Assembly: GCA_945910395.1 (NCBI GenBank)
Contig: CAMDYX010000001.1
Location: 241,669 to 305,668 of the forward strand
From: an uncultured Agathobacter sp.
GTDB taxonomy: Bacteria > Bacillota > Clostridia > Lachnospirales > Lachnospiraceae
Direction of reading: 5' to 3'
Length of the DNA stretch: 64,000 nucleotides
Shown here: one piece after another, positions 18,167-27,805 of the stretch
Layout: the number at the start of each line of letters is the position of its first letter
Position numbering within the stretch: position 1 is the stretch's first letter
The notes under the pieces: generated by a model
What the model was told of the DNA's origin: nothing
The model's database searches: none
The model's input: only the letters and a program-made list of their open reading frames with translations
Made by a program: the position numbers and the translations under genes

Positions 18167-19129
18167 CTAGTTCTTCTTTCCTCTTAGCTTCTCCATTACC
18201 TTTTTGGCTCCCTCTGCCGGGTGTGTCAGATAATGCCGTATTAAAAAACGCTTATAGGCTGCCTTTTTTGCATCCAGCTGGGCAAGCATTTCTTCCCTTG
18301 CTTCTGTTGTCTCAACCCCTTCACTCGGAAACATGGTAATCGGTTCCTCTAACAGCGTGCCTGCCAGATAGTCGCCCTTGGTATTACAATGTACTCCACT
18401 GCCGTCAAAGCCCTCGTTGTCCACAAGTCTCTTGTTTGGAAATAAGGTTACCATATCATGCCGAAACTGTGTCCAGTAAGCCCGAATTGCCCAAGAGTCT
18501 ATGGTGTGACTTTCCATCTGGTCCAATAGCATATTGGTGTTGTACTGTCTTCCCTCGTAGTTAAAGCGGTACGCCAGATCGACATCGGTCTTAACCTGCT
18601 GCCAGCCTGTTGCGTCCGGATCAAACAGCGCCCAGCGGTCTTCCCAGGTCGCCCAGCTCCAGGAGGAGAACACCTTTAAGAAGTAGCTCTCCGGTAGCTT
18701 CTTGTTTCCCTCCGGAAAATGGGAATATCCGGTAATGGAAAACACCTTTTTGTCATCCTGATAGTGCTCTAATGCTTCATTCATATATTGCAGGAAGTAT
18801 TTTCCCGTGATAAGGTCATCCTCCAATATAATCGCTCTTTTATGCTTGTTGATCACCTCGGTAGTTCCGGTGATAATCGATTTTGCCAGTCCAAAGTTTT
18901 CTTCCCGGGTGGTGACAATCACCTCACGAAATCCTGTTACCTTGTGAAGATACGCCCGGGTCTCCTCAACAGCCGTCCTTGCTTCTTCTTTCCTTGGAGC
19001 ATCACTATACACATATAGAATTGTCTTGTCTGCTCCCACATTCTGCTTTAACGCCTCGACGGTTCTTTTCGTGTGTATCGGTCTGTTATAAGTAAACAGC
19101 ACAACAGGTGCATATACCATTTCACTCAT
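18167..19129 (-). CDS. GT2/GNT-I-like glycosyltransferase
   Basis: 320 residues. APVVLFTYNRPIHTKRTVEAL at the N-terminus, LYVYSDAPRK, and AIILEDDLITGKYFLQYMN with the metal site EDD show a GT-A fold. The arrangement is closer to the GNT-I/GT13-like sugar transferase branch than to typical GT2. The WSWATWEDRW block around residue 165 is typical of this bacterial glycan-locus subfamily. The gene overlaps the polymerase-like gene before it by 8 bases. Substrate is unknown. Confidence 0.83.
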   Translation of the reverse strand: MSEMVYAPVVLFTYNRPIHTKRTVEALKQNVGADKTILYVYSDAPRKEEARTAVEETRAYLHKVTGFREVIVTTREENFGLAKSIITGTTEVINKHKRAIILEDDLITGKYFLQYMNEALEHYQDDKKVFSITGYSHFPEGNKKLPESYFLKVFSSWSWATWEDRWALFDPDATGWQQVKTDVDLAYRFNYEGRQYNTNMLLDQMESHTIDSWAIRAYWTQFRHDMVTLFPNKRLVDNEGFDGSGVHCNTKGDYLAGTLLEEPITMFPSEGVETTEAREEMLAQLDAKKAAYKRFLIRHYLTHPAEGAKKVMEKLRGKKN

Positions 19130-20363
19130 TTCCTACTCCCTTTTGATCCGCATTTTTTACTTGTCCCATATATGCACAATATCCCAAATAGAAACATACA
19201 ATTGGTGAGGAAAACGGAATTGCAGATAACATGGTAATCATAAATCCAAAAACAAAAATGAAGCGATACTTTTTCGGATATGCCTGCCAAATAAGCTTTC
19301 CAATTATAAATAGCAGAACGATGGAAATAATACCGCCTTCCGCAATTAGAATTCCAACACCTGAAAAATAGCGTTCATGTCCGAATCCATCCGGAAGTCC
19401 GTAATTCTGCCAAAAGACAGAGAACGAATCTGTGATTCCTCCAATACGCTCCTCGATACTTCCGTCCCGTAACAGGCGATCCCACTGTCCATGGAAAATA
19501 TATCCTAAGAGTGTCTGCATACGAAATGGCAGCAGCTTTTTCTGATATGCATAGTAAACTGCACAAAATCCACCAATTGTTACCGTTGCAGCCTTCAAGA
19601 AGGCAAAGCGCTTATGCAAAAGGATTTCGTTTATGACATATCCTGCAATATATACTCCAAAATACACAACAGATACGGAAGACTCTGCCAGCACAAAAAT
19701 CTGTACTAAAAGCAGACCTGCATAAAGCAGGCGTTGCTTCTGAAATGCCAATACCAGAAGCAGTACAAAAAAGCAGTAGAATCCATAGGCTGATGGTTCT
19801 GTTGCAAGGCCTACCACACCACGGATAGCACTTGTACTCTGTCTCATGACAAATCTGCTTCCGAAATTACTGTTAATCGTCTTTTGAATCATTCCCGATG
19901 CAAACCAAATCCATATGCTTGCCTTGATCAGGCTTTCATTCATTCCACCATTTCTTTTCCATACCAAGGAAGCTGCATAGGGTATGGCGATCACAGACAT
20001 GTACATGACATACTGTTTTGCAACCCGGACAATTCCATATTCCGGTATGGCAACAATTGCAAGGGTTCCCATCAAAAGACAGATTAAAAAAAGAGCACAG
20101 ACCTTTTTGCTCATCAAGCGATTACTTTTTTTATATCCATCTATCAAAAAATAATATCCAATGACGAGTGCAGAAACCACAAACGCATAGGGCTGTGTAT
20201 CCGTTGCCGTATTGAATACCGGTATCCACATGGTAAAAGGGAACAAACAGGTAAGATACAAGAGTATTTCCCATACCTTATCAATTACCTGCGTCCGATC
20301 CCATATTTTTCTATCTATTGTCATGGAGGCAAACGGATTTTTATGCCGCGTCTTTATATACAT
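19122..20363 (-). CDS. Wzy-like O-antigen/EPS polymerase, short paralogue
   Basis: 413 residues, ten or more membrane spans. It shares LYLTCLFPFTMWIPVF, RGVVGLATEPSAYGFYC and GFGHERYFSGVGILIAEGG with the 570-residue protein at 7665, so the two arose by duplication. This copy ends after the last shared membrane segment and lacks the extra outer domain. As a Wzy-type enzyme it would polymerise lipid-linked repeats on the outer face. Two such genes in one locus suggest two polymers, or one polymerase and one ligase. GAGGAAGTAAGT precedes the ATG. Confidence 0.78.
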   Translation of the reverse strand: MYIKTRHKNPFASMTIDRKIWDRTQVIDKVWEILLYLTCLFPFTMWIPVFNTATDTQPYAFVVSALVIGYYFLIDGYKKSNRLMSKKVCALFLICLLMGTLAIVAIPEYGIVRVAKQYVMYMSVIAIPYAASLVWKRNGGMNESLIKASIWIWFASGMIQKTINSNFGSRFVMRQSTSAIRGVVGLATEPSAYGFYCFFVLLLVLAFQKQRLLYAGLLLVQIFVLAESSVSVVYFGVYIAGYVINEILLHKRFAFLKAATVTIGGFCAVYYAYQKKLLPFRMQTLLGYIFHGQWDRLLRDGSIEERIGGITDSFSVFWQNYGLPDGFGHERYFSGVGILIAEGGIISIVLLFIIGKLIWQAYPKKYRFIFVFGFMITMLSAIPFSSPIVCFYLGYCAYMGQVKNADQKGVGNE

Positions 20364-20365
20364 AC

Positions 20366-21568
20366 TTACTTCCTCATCATCTTCTGATACAGTCTGTAGT
20401 AGGATTCTTCTGCAAGATGCTTTGCAAAGCTTTCCCTTTGTCTCTTGCAGCCTTCTACATAGGTAGGATGATTCTTCATAATTTCTTCAATTGCAGCTAC
20501 TACCTGATTGATCTGCTTTGGTGCTACAACAAGTCCACAGCCTTCCTTTACACTCTCCGGTATCGCCGTTGCATCATATGCAATCACTGGTGTCCCACAG
20601 CAGATTGCCTCACCTGTGGTAAGTCCCATGGTTTCTTCCACACTTGCATTGATATAGATATCTGCGGCACTATACCATTGCACCAGTTCTGCAATATTTG
20701 CTGTCCTTTCGATTCCAATTATCCCCTCCGGGAGAGATGCAATCTGCTCTTTGGAAAGGCCAATCAGCACAATCGCATAAGAATCATCCAATTGTTTTCC
20801 AAGCTCAATAAAATCAGATAGACCTTTTCGCTCCTCCCACAGATTTGCCACGCCAAGCAATAGGTTTTTATTTTGTAATCCGTATCGTTCCTTGATGTCT
20901 GATTCCGTCGGTACAAAGACCTTTGTATCTATTCCGTTTGGAATTGCAACCACTTCTTTTCCCTGAAAAAAGGACTGTTCTACTTCTTCCTTTAGCCAGG
21001 TTGAGGGGGTTACCAGACAAAACTTCTCCAGGGAGGTAAACAGTTTTTTCTTATCTTCATAATTTTTTCTGGAAGCATCGAAAACCAGGCTTCCCGGATA
21101 GGCCCTTTTCTGCTTACAGTGTTCACAGCCCGTTTTCCACTTATCACAGCCTGCAAAGCTGTAGTATGCGCAGTGCCCGGTATAGCTCCAGCAATCATGA
21201 AGTGTCCAGACCACCGGTTTTTGATATTCTCGTAAAAAAGTAAATAACAGCTTTATATTCACATAGTAGCCGTGAATATTATGAAGATGTATAATGTCCG
21301 GGTTTTCTTCCTGAATCTTTTTGATCAGCTCTTTTGTCCCATGGGTGGAATACAGCCCATGCCGGTCCGTAATTCTTGTCAGGACACCATGTAATGCAAT
21401 AGAAAACTTATTTCCAAATTTAAAGGAAACTACGTCCTGTGGCGCTTGTCCTCTTGCATATGCAATCAGACTCCTGTCTCCTTTTTCTTCTAACATTTTA
21501 GCCAGATTTACAGCAATTCTTCCCGTGCTTCCTAAGCCGCATACGGTATTAATTTGGAATACGTTCAT
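20366..21568 (-). CDS. GT4 family glycosyltransferase
   Basis: 400 residues. FQINTVCGLGSTGRIAVN is the first-domain loop, and a Cys/His-rich TLHDCWSYTGHCAYYSFAG stretch near residue 125 is characteristic of the WcaK/WfgS-like GT4 subgroup. LLGVANLWEERKGLSDFIEL opens the second domain, and EETMGLTTGEAICCGTPVI is the donor motif. The HDCW region can bind a metal in relatives. AAGGAGACC lies upstream of the ATG. Donor sugar is unknown. Confidence 0.87.
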   Translation of the reverse strand: MNVFQINTVCGLGSTGRIAVNLAKMLEEKGDRSLIAYARGQAPQDVVSFKFGNKFSIALHGVLTRITDRHGLYSTHGTKELIKKIQEENPDIIHLHNIHGYYVNIKLLFTFLREYQKPVVWTLHDCWSYTGHCAYYSFAGCDKWKTGCEHCKQKRAYPGSLVFDASRKNYEDKKKLFTSLEKFCLVTPSTWLKEEVEQSFFQGKEVVAIPNGIDTKVFVPTESDIKERYGLQNKNLLLGVANLWEERKGLSDFIELGKQLDDSYAIVLIGLSKEQIASLPEGIIGIERTANIAELVQWYSAADIYINASVEETMGLTTGEAICCGTPVIAYDATAIPESVKEGCGLVVAPKQINQVVAAIEEIMKNHPTYVEGCKRQRESFAKHLAEESYYRLYQKMMRK

Positions 21569-21612
21569 ATTTGCCGGTCTCCTTTCTGGCTTACTGCGCT
21601 AATTTCCCGGAT

Positions 21613-22875
21613 TCAACAGATTTCTTCATAGATTGCAACCAGATCATCAATGTTCTTTTCGATATCAAAAATCTGCTTTGCATGTGCCTTTGCGCGGTCT
21701 GTCATGTCCTTTGCCTTATCCTTCATCTCAAAATACTGCTCCACATAATAGGCGATCATGTAGGAAGCATCGTGCTGATAGACAAAGCCTTCCTCTCCAT
21801 GGGTGATCATATTCTTTACGCCACCCACATCTGAAACCACCACCGGTGTTCCGAGAAGCATGGCCTCCCCAAGGGAGTTCGGTGAATTCTCGATGGCGGA
21901 GGGCTGCACAAACACATTTGCCATAAGATACTGCCTGCACATCTCCCCTTCGTTTAAGGTTCCCAGGAAATGGATATTTTCCTCCAGATGCTTTTTTCGA
22001 ATCAGCTTTCGAATATAGTACTGATAGCTGTTCAAGCGGAGCCGCTCCTTGATTCCCGTGGGATTTACATAATCGCGCTCCGTAATATATAAGCTTACAT
22101 CCGGGTATTTTCGCTTGATGATTTCCAGTGCCTCTATCATCCGATGAAAGCCCTTGTAAGGAAATCCTCCCTGACTTAAGAAAATCCGGTGTGGCGTACA
22201 ATTCTCATAGGTCCAGTCGTTTTCATAAAAGCTTGTCCGAAGAATTTCATTGTTGAAATGATACTGAATATCCGGGTGATACATCTTCACACAAGCTTTA
22301 TCCCAATCTGTTCTTCCGATTACATGCCTGTATTCCGACAGAGCTTCTATTTCATACTTACCTCTTTTTTCAAATTCCTTCTGTGCACCCCTGATATTTG
22401 TGTGCCGGATGATATCCCTTATGGTGTAAAAATGTGTGACCCATTCCGGAATCCCTCCGGTATAGTGCCTTGCAATCATGGAAATCAGTCCCTGAATGGA
22501 CACTACCGTATGGTCTTGTCGATTTGTTTTTTTGCTTGCATGTATTACGCTTAAGGAATGCGGAAATTCCGTTCCGAACACATGAATCACATCCGGATTG
22601 ATCTGCCCATACACCTTTACCAATTCCTCTTCCATGGAAGGATCGAACTTTGTCCCATCCTTTGTTTTTCTTGGAATTGCAACAAAGGTAACCTGATCTC
22701 CTTTTCCCACCGCAATTTCCTTGTGTGCAAAAGATGGATAACCGATATATAAATCTACTTTTTTACGAAGTGCTTTGCTGATTCCGACGAGCCAGGATAC
22801 TCTTACCTCAACCTCGTCCCCCATGACGTCCTTCGCCTCTGGGATTGGAACATTACATATCCATAATACTTTCAA
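21613..22875 (-). CDS. GT4 family glycosyltransferase (TTG start)
   Basis: About 420 residues when read from TTG 22875, which has AAGGAGAATCAC directly upstream and gives the normal GT4 start KVLWICNVPIPEAKDVMG. The frame is open to 22989, but that part overlaps the end of the upstream GT2 gene. HVFGTEFPHSLS and later FLSQGGFPYKGFHRMIEALE mark the two domains, and ENSPNSLGEAMLLGTPVV is the donor E-x7-E block. It should add one sugar to the repeat. The rare TTG start may keep expression low. Confidence 0.86.
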   Translation of the reverse strand: MKVLWICNVPIPEAKDVMGDEVEVRVSWLVGISKALRKKVDLYIGYPSFAHKEIAVGKGDQVTFVAIPRKTKDGTKFDPSMEEELVKVYGQINPDVIHVFGTEFPHSLSVIHASKKTNRQDHTVVSIQGLISMIARHYTGGIPEWVTHFYTIRDIIRHTNIRGAQKEFEKRGKYEIEALSEYRHVIGRTDWDKACVKMYHPDIQYHFNNEILRTSFYENDWTYENCTPHRIFLSQGGFPYKGFHRMIEALEIIKRKYPDVSLYITERDYVNPTGIKERLRLNSYQYYIRKLIRKKHLEENIHFLGTLNEGEMCRQYLMANVFVQPSAIENSPNSLGEAMLLGTPVVVSDVGGVKNMITHGEEGFVYQHDASYMIAYYVEQYFEMKDKAKDMTDRAKAHAKQIFDIEKNIDDLVAIYEEIC

Positions 22876-22889
22876 GTGATTCTCCTTCG

Positions 22890-23639
22890 CTATTTCAAAA
22901 TCGCCTTTGCCACTTCCATCGCTATACATTCCATCAGATACAAACGGCTCATGCCATTCTGCCGATAGATACTGTATCTTGCCTTGCATCTTGCTACTGC
23001 CTGCTTAAATCCGCCGTTATTGCTGGCGCCTCCCACCCGGAAGTTTGCAAGGACTTCATTCTTTACTACAATCTTTGCACCGGACGCCCGAACCTTTAAT
23101 ACAAAATCCCAGTCATCATGTACGGTTTTACATTGATATGAGAAACGATCATACAATTCTCTTTTTACAAAAGTGGTGGGATGATTCCAGTCCCTGCTGG
23201 TGGCAAACCTACGATACCGGGAATGCTTGATCATGGAGGTTCCATCCTCTTTGATAAGGCGGACATCTGCATAGAACATATCATACTGCTCTTCCATAAA
23301 GGTCTGGGCCGCAACAAAAAGGGCATTCGGTTCGTACCAGTCATCGCTGTTAATGATTCCGACAATCTGACCGGTGGCTTTTTTGCACCCCTTATTCATG
23401 GCATCGTAGATACCGGAGTCCGGCTCGCTTAGGATGTGATATGCATATCCCTTCCCGGCAAATTGGTCTTCATATTCTTTTGCGATGGCAACTGTCCCAT
23501 CCTTTGACGCGCCATCAATAATCCAGTACTCCACATGGGGGTAGGTCTGATTTAAGACCGCTTCTATGGTCTTTCGAATGGTCTTTTCACTATTGTAGGC
23601 GACAGTTACCACACTTACCAAAACTTGATTTTCTGACAT
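22890..23639 (-). CDS. GT2 family glycosyltransferase
   Basis: 249-residue GT-A enzyme. VSVVTVAYNSEKTIRKTIEAV at the N-terminus, YWIIDGASKDGTV around 52, and GIINSDDWYEPNALF as the DxD-type site are all typical of the small GT2 enzymes found in capsule loci (WcaA/WbbD-like). Codon use and spacing match its neighbours. Three bases separate it from the epimerase gene before it, so the two are probably one transcript. Donor is unknown. Confidence 0.88.
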   Translation of the reverse strand: MSENQVLVSVVTVAYNSEKTIRKTIEAVLNQTYPHVEYWIIDGASKDGTVAIAKEYEDQFAGKGYAYHILSEPDSGIYDAMNKGCKKATGQIVGIINSDDWYEPNALFVAAQTFMEEQYDMFYADVRLIKEDGTSMIKHSRYRRFATSRDWNHPTTFVKRELYDRFSYQCKTVHDDWDFVLKVRASGAKIVVKNEVLANFRVGGASNNGGFKQAVARCKARYSIYRQNGMSRLYLMECIAMEVAKAILK

Positions 23640-23642
23640 CTC

Positions 23643-24545
23643 TTATTCCTGTTCATCTGTTCTTGTCAGCTTAATGGATACCTCAAAGCTGACGGTCTGG
23701 TATTCGGACACCTTAATGGGGCCCTCTGAGAGATCCTTCTCATATACAAGGCTTCCAAAGGCCTTATTACACAGCTTTCCATACTGTCCCGGCATTCTCG
23801 ATACCAGATAAATGGCCCAGTTGAAAATCGGGGTAACCCAGATTCTCTTGTGATGCTCAGCTGCAATCTTTTCCACCATCTTTGAGGTGGTTACATACTC
23901 TGCATTCTGAGGATAGAAAATACCACTCACCTCACGCTCAATGGCAAGATGCACGAACTCACACAGATTATTTACAAAAATCATGGACCGCTCGTTTTTG
24001 ATACTTGGAAAAATCGGTAGGGTCTTTGCGAATTTTTCAAGGGTCGGGAAGTTCCCTTTGCTTCCCTTTCCATACACCATGGGTGGCCGCATAATGACAA
24101 CCTTAAAGTTCTCATCATTTAACTCCAACAGTCCTTTTTCTGCCTGAACCTTGCTGTCTCCGTAAAAATTCGCCGGAGATGTGGGGGTATCCGCTGTTAT
24201 GATTCGCTGCTTTCCAACCGGGGCACTCTCGCCATACACGGACATGCTGCTCATAAAAATGAACTGCTTTACCCCATCTTCCTTTGCCTTTTTTGCGGTT
24301 TCAATTGCCATATCGCAATTGATGGCATAATATTTCTTTTTTACCTCTTCAGAGACATTTGTGATATCTGCATGGGCAAGTCCTGCAACGTGAAAAATGG
24401 CATAATGTCCAGAAAAACTCTTATTACGCCATTCCCCATCTATCATATCAATTGTATCTACCTTATAATCCGGGTATTGCTGCATCCACTTCTCGAAAGA
24501 GGTTCCTACGTAACTGTTTGCTCCGGTAATCAAAATTGCTTTCAT
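23643..24545 (-). CDS. NAD-dependent epimerase/dehydratase (UDP-sugar reductase-like)
   Basis: 300-residue extended short-chain dehydrogenase. ILITGANSYVGTSF gives the dinucleotide loop (GxxxxxG form), FMSSMSVYGES the catalytic Ser block and NFYGDSKVQAEK the YxxxK pair. It is on the short side for a GalE. Relatives next to CapD-like dehydratases and PglC-like transferases reduce or epimerise UDP-4-keto-6-deoxy-HexNAc to UDP-QuiNAc or UDP-FucNAc type sugars. That role fits here because both partners are the next genes upstream. The start overlaps the transferase stop by 4 bases. Confidence 0.83.
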   Translation of the reverse strand: MKAILITGANSYVGTSFEKWMQQYPDYKVDTIDMIDGEWRNKSFSGHYAIFHVAGLAHADITNVSEEVKKKYYAINCDMAIETAKKAKEDGVKQFIFMSSMSVYGESAPVGKQRIITADTPTSPANFYGDSKVQAEKGLLELNDENFKVVIMRPPMVYGKGSKGNFPTLEKFAKTLPIFPSIKNERSMIFVNNLCEFVHLAIEREVSGIFYPQNAEYVTTSKMVEKIAAEHHKRIWVTPIFNWAIYLVSRMPGQYGKLCNKAFGSLVYEKDLSEGPIKVSEYQTVSFEVSIKLTRTDEQE

Positions 24546-25144
24546 TTCTTCATTGCTCCTGTTCCGCCTTCCACAACACCATCATGCTTTAGCACACTTG
24601 TAATGGTTCCAAAAAAGCATTTTATATCAAAGCCCAGACTCATTTTCTCTACATATTCGCCGTCTAACTTCGCCTTCACCGGGATTTCCAGCTCGTCGCG
24701 TCCGTTGATCTGTGCCCATCCGGTAAGTCCCGGCATCACATCATTTGCGCCATATTTATCCCGCTCCTCGATCAGATCGTACTGATTCCACAGAGCCGGT
24801 CTCGGACCGATAATGCTCATGTCACCCTTTAAAATATTAAACAACTGCGGCAGTTCATCCAGGCTGCTCTTTCGTAGGAATTTTCCCACCTTTGTAATAT
24901 ACTGATCCGGATCTGCCAGCATATGCGTCGGCATATCCTTTGGTGTATCAATCCGCATGGTTCTGAATTTTAAGATGTTAAAATATGTCTTATGCAGACC
25001 GACTCTTTTTTGTTTGAACAGAATTGGTCCGCGGCTATCCACCTTGATTGCAATACAAAGTACAATGAGGATCGGAGATAGCACAATGCATCCGATCAGG
25101 CTTAATGTAAAATCGATAACTCTCTTGATTTTGGGATAAATCAT
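24542..25144 (-). CDS. PglC/WcaJ-type phosphoglycosyl transferase (small form)
   Basis: 200 residues, the size of minimal monotopic phosphoglycosyl transferases. One hydrophobic re-entrant segment (LSLIGCIVLSPILIVLCIAI) is followed by FKQKRVG and FNILKFRTMR, then the catalytic Asp-Glu in SSLDELPQLFNILKGDMS, and GPRPAL and PGLTGWAQINGRD. It moves a sugar-1-phosphate from a UDP-sugar to undecaprenyl phosphate and so starts a glycan. A separate, larger initiating enzyme is at 42609, so this locus has two starters. GGGAGGAAATCC precedes the ATG. Confidence 0.92.
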   Translation of the reverse strand: MIYPKIKRVIDFTLSLIGCIVLSPILIVLCIAIKVDSRGPILFKQKRVGLHKTYFNILKFRTMRIDTPKDMPTHMLADPDQYITKVGKFLRKSSLDELPQLFNILKGDMSIIGPRPALWNQYDLIEERDKYGANDVMPGLTGWAQINGRDELEIPVKAKLDGEYVEKMSLGFDIKCFFGTITSVLKHDGVVEGGTGAMKK

Positions 25145-25179
25145 GGATTTCCTCCCTGCTTTTTATTTTCCCTATATTT

Positions 25180-27051
25180 CTACTGCTCGTTTTCCTTCCG
25201 GTAATGATAGGTTGGTACGATGTTGTGTACCCATTCGCGGATGTCGGATGGCTCCTCTACCACATAATCCGCCAACTCCTGTATCTGCTTAAGGAAGCGT
25301 TCCTCATCCATCTCAATGGGTTTTCCGATATGGATCATTTTGTTTGCGGTATCTAAAAGTCCTTCCTCCTTCATAAGCATCTCTTCATAGAGCTTCTCCC
25401 CCGGTCGGAGTCCGGTAAATACGATCTGGATATCCTCATCCGGCTTGTGTCCGGATAACAGGATCAGGTTCTTTGCAAGATCTAATATCTTAACAGGCTC
25501 TCCCATATCCAGTACAAAGATCTCTCCGCCCTTTGCGTAGGCTCCCGCCTGAAGTACCAGGGAGACTGCCTCCGGAATCGTCATAAAGTAGCGGATAATA
25601 TCCGGATGGGTTACCGTTACAGGGCCACCCTCTTCAATCTGCTTCTTAAAGATTGGAATCACGCTTCCGTTACTTCCCAGCACATTTCCGAAACGCACTG
25701 CGACGTACTCCGTCTTAGACCGGTTGTTGTAGGTCTGAATGATCATCTCGCAGATCCGCTTGGTTGCGCCCATGATATTAGTTGGATTAACGGCCTTATC
25801 TGTGGAGATCATGACGAATCTCTTTACCCCATACATATCTGCGGCCTTCGCAATCTTCCAGGTTCCAAGTACATTATTCTTAACCGCTTCATTCGGGCTG
25901 TCTTCCATGAGAGGAACGTGCTTATGTGCAGCGGCATGGTATACAATTTCCGGCCGGTATGTCTTAAAAAGCCAGTCAACACGCTTTGTGTTTCGAACGG
26001 AACCAATAAGTACCACCAAATCCAGTTCCGGATACTTTCTTTTCAGTTCCAGCTGAATATCATAGGTGGAATTCTCATAGATATCAAAAATAATAAGCTG
26101 CTTTGGCTTGTGGGATGCAATCTGACGGCACAATTCACTTCCTATGGTTCCGCCGCCTCCGGTTACCAGTACCACTTTTCCGGATACATATCCCATAATA
26201 GAATCCAGATCTACCTGAATCGGATCTCTTCCAAGAAGATCGTTTACATCTACATCCTTTAGCTTTGCAACACTTACCTCGCCGTTTACCAGCTGGTACA
26301 TTCCCGGCAGTCTTTTAAGCTCACAGCCGGTGCTCTTACAGATTTCAAGAATCTCCTTCATCTGCTGTGGTGTTGCGGTAGGAATCGCGATAATAATTTC
26401 ATGTACCTTTAGGGATACCACCATATCCGGAATGGCTTCCTTTGCGCCTACCACCTTGATGCCATGCATGAATTTTCCAAGCTTATTTGGATTGTCATCA
26501 ATCATGCCGACGATGTTCATATCCAGATAAGAGCTTTCCTTGATTTCCTTTACAAGGGCATTTCCCGCCTCACCTGCACCTACGATCAGTACGTTCTTCT
26601 TCTCCTTGTCACCAAGTTTTACTCGTTTAAAGGCCCGCAGTATCCGGTAGAAGAAGCGGCTTACAAAGGTAAATGCCAGCAGGCAGAACCCGTAAAACGG
26701 ATAAAAGCTTCGTGGCAGAGGGCAGGGAATTCCGCGGTTCATTAACAGTACCGTAAGAAGACACACGAAGGTCTCCATGATGCAGCCTGCAATCATATAA
26801 AATAATTCCGTACTTCCCGCATAGGTCCAAAGACTGGTATACAGACGGAAGAAATAAAAAATCAAAATGGTAAGAAGAATATTTGGAATCAGCGCATTGA
26901 GTGCCACATCCAGATAATATACCGGAATCTGTGCCATGGAAAAATCAAAGCGTGCCAGGAGTGCAAAATAGGTTGACGCAATGACTGCTACAATATCATA
27001 AAACACCAGCATAGATCTTCTTGTTAAAATCTGTTTTTCTGTAAACTTCAT
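25180..27051 (-). CDS. CapD/PglF-like UDP-sugar 4,6-dehydratase, membrane-anchored
   Basis: 623 residues: four N-terminal membrane spans, then a CoA-binding-like Rossmann domain (LIVGAGEAGNALVKEI) and the dehydratase domain with VTGGGGTIGSELCRQI. Catalytic blocks MISTDKAVNP and MGATKR follow. The Met in place of the usual Tyr of YxxxK is normal for PglF/WbpM/FlaA1-type enzymes. They convert UDP-GlcNAc to UDP-4-keto-6-deoxy sugar. Together with the downstream PglC-like transferase and reductase it probably prepares the first sugar of one glycan. The usual length of the family is 600-660 residues, so it is complete. Confidence 0.93.
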   Translation of the reverse strand: MKFTEKQILTRRSMLVFYDIVAVIASTYFALLARFDFSMAQIPVYYLDVALNALIPNILLTILIFYFFRLYTSLWTYAGSTELFYMIAGCIMETFVCLLTVLLMNRGIPCPLPRSFYPFYGFCLLAFTFVSRFFYRILRAFKRVKLGDKEKKNVLIVGAGEAGNALVKEIKESSYLDMNIVGMIDDNPNKLGKFMHGIKVVGAKEAIPDMVVSLKVHEIIIAIPTATPQQMKEILEICKSTGCELKRLPGMYQLVNGEVSVAKLKDVDVNDLLGRDPIQVDLDSIMGYVSGKVVLVTGGGGTIGSELCRQIASHKPKQLIIFDIYENSTYDIQLELKRKYPELDLVVLIGSVRNTKRVDWLFKTYRPEIVYHAAAHKHVPLMEDSPNEAVKNNVLGTWKIAKAADMYGVKRFVMISTDKAVNPTNIMGATKRICEMIIQTYNNRSKTEYVAVRFGNVLGSNGSVIPIFKKQIEEGGPVTVTHPDIIRYFMTIPEAVSLVLQAGAYAKGGEIFVLDMGEPVKILDLAKNLILLSGHKPDEDIQIVFTGLRPGEKLYEEMLMKEEGLLDTANKMIHIGKPIEMDEERFLKQIQELADYVVEEPSDIREWVHNIVPTYHYRKENEQ

Positions 27052-27082
27052 AACCTTATCTCTTTTCTATAGTCTTATGTGG

Positions 27083-27790
27083 CTAGACTCTTGCATATAC
27101 GGTATAGCCATCGAAAATTACAATCATACGATATCCGTTTTCTTTCCAGAATTCCTCCACATCCTGCTCGGCGGGGACTATCACGCAGTTGCACCCTGTC
27201 TGGTCCATCTGCATACTTACAATCGTAAGATCCCGAGCCGAATACTCAAAGCCCTCATGAAAATACACCCGGATATTGGGGTCATATTCCTGAATCTGTG
27301 TGGAAACCTCATTTGGTGCCAGCACATAGGGATCGTGGAGTTCTTCATCTGCTGTAATAAATTCCGCCAGATGACAAACGGTAGGAGAAATCTTGTAGGG
27401 ATTTAAGCCTCCCTGTAATACCTCTATGCTATAACGAAGATTGACTCCTGACTGAATGATTATACCATAAAGGAGGATGGTTATCCATGCCTTTTTCATG
27501 GCATTTGCGGATTTTTGCTCTGCCGCAATTCTTGTTCCTACATAACACAGAAGAATTCCTGTCGGAAGCAGAGCAAGCAGATGCATCGTTACCTTTTCCG
27601 GTGAAAAATGCTGCATTGCAATCTGGATCGCCAGTATCAGCCCAGGAATACCCAGAACATATACAATCACATCGATTTTCTTTTTTTCTTTATCGAAAAC
27701 GAGAAGCCACACCACGGCAAGATAATACAGTACCAGACTGATGATGTTTGCTCCGTAGGTTTTCCACATGATTTGAATGAATTCCCACAT
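27083..27790 (-). CDS. membrane protein, small partner of split GT-C-like module (copy 2)
   Basis: 235 residues with about four membrane spans (ISLVLYYLAVVWLLVF, VIVYVLGIPGLILAI, VTMHLLALLPTGILL, WITILLYGIIIQSG). A soluble tail of about 100 residues follows, with YVLAPNEVSTQIQEYD and CNCVIVPAEQDV, ending in DGYTVYARV. The layout matches the protein at 10553, and it too follows a larger membrane protein (27806) by 15 bases. I do not recognise a named family. A soluble outer domain that helps a GT-C-like partner is a guess from the repeated pairing. AAGGAGCACT precedes the ATG. Confidence 0.6.
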   Translation of the reverse strand: MWEFIQIMWKTYGANIISLVLYYLAVVWLLVFDKEKKKIDVIVYVLGIPGLILAIQIAMQHFSPEKVTMHLLALLPTGILLCYVGTRIAAEQKSANAMKKAWITILLYGIIIQSGVNLRYSIEVLQGGLNPYKISPTVCHLAEFITADEELHDPYVLAPNEVSTQIQEYDPNIRVYFHEGFEYSARDLTIVSMQMDQTGCNCVIVPAEQDVEEFWKENGYRMIVIFDGYTVYARV

Positions 27791-27805
27791 AGTGCTCCTT
27801 TATAT

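Noticed and set aside
25606..26262. 218-codon frame opposite the CapD-like gene
   Set aside because: It is antisense to a clearly conserved coding region and shows no domain; typical of antisense frames in this composition.
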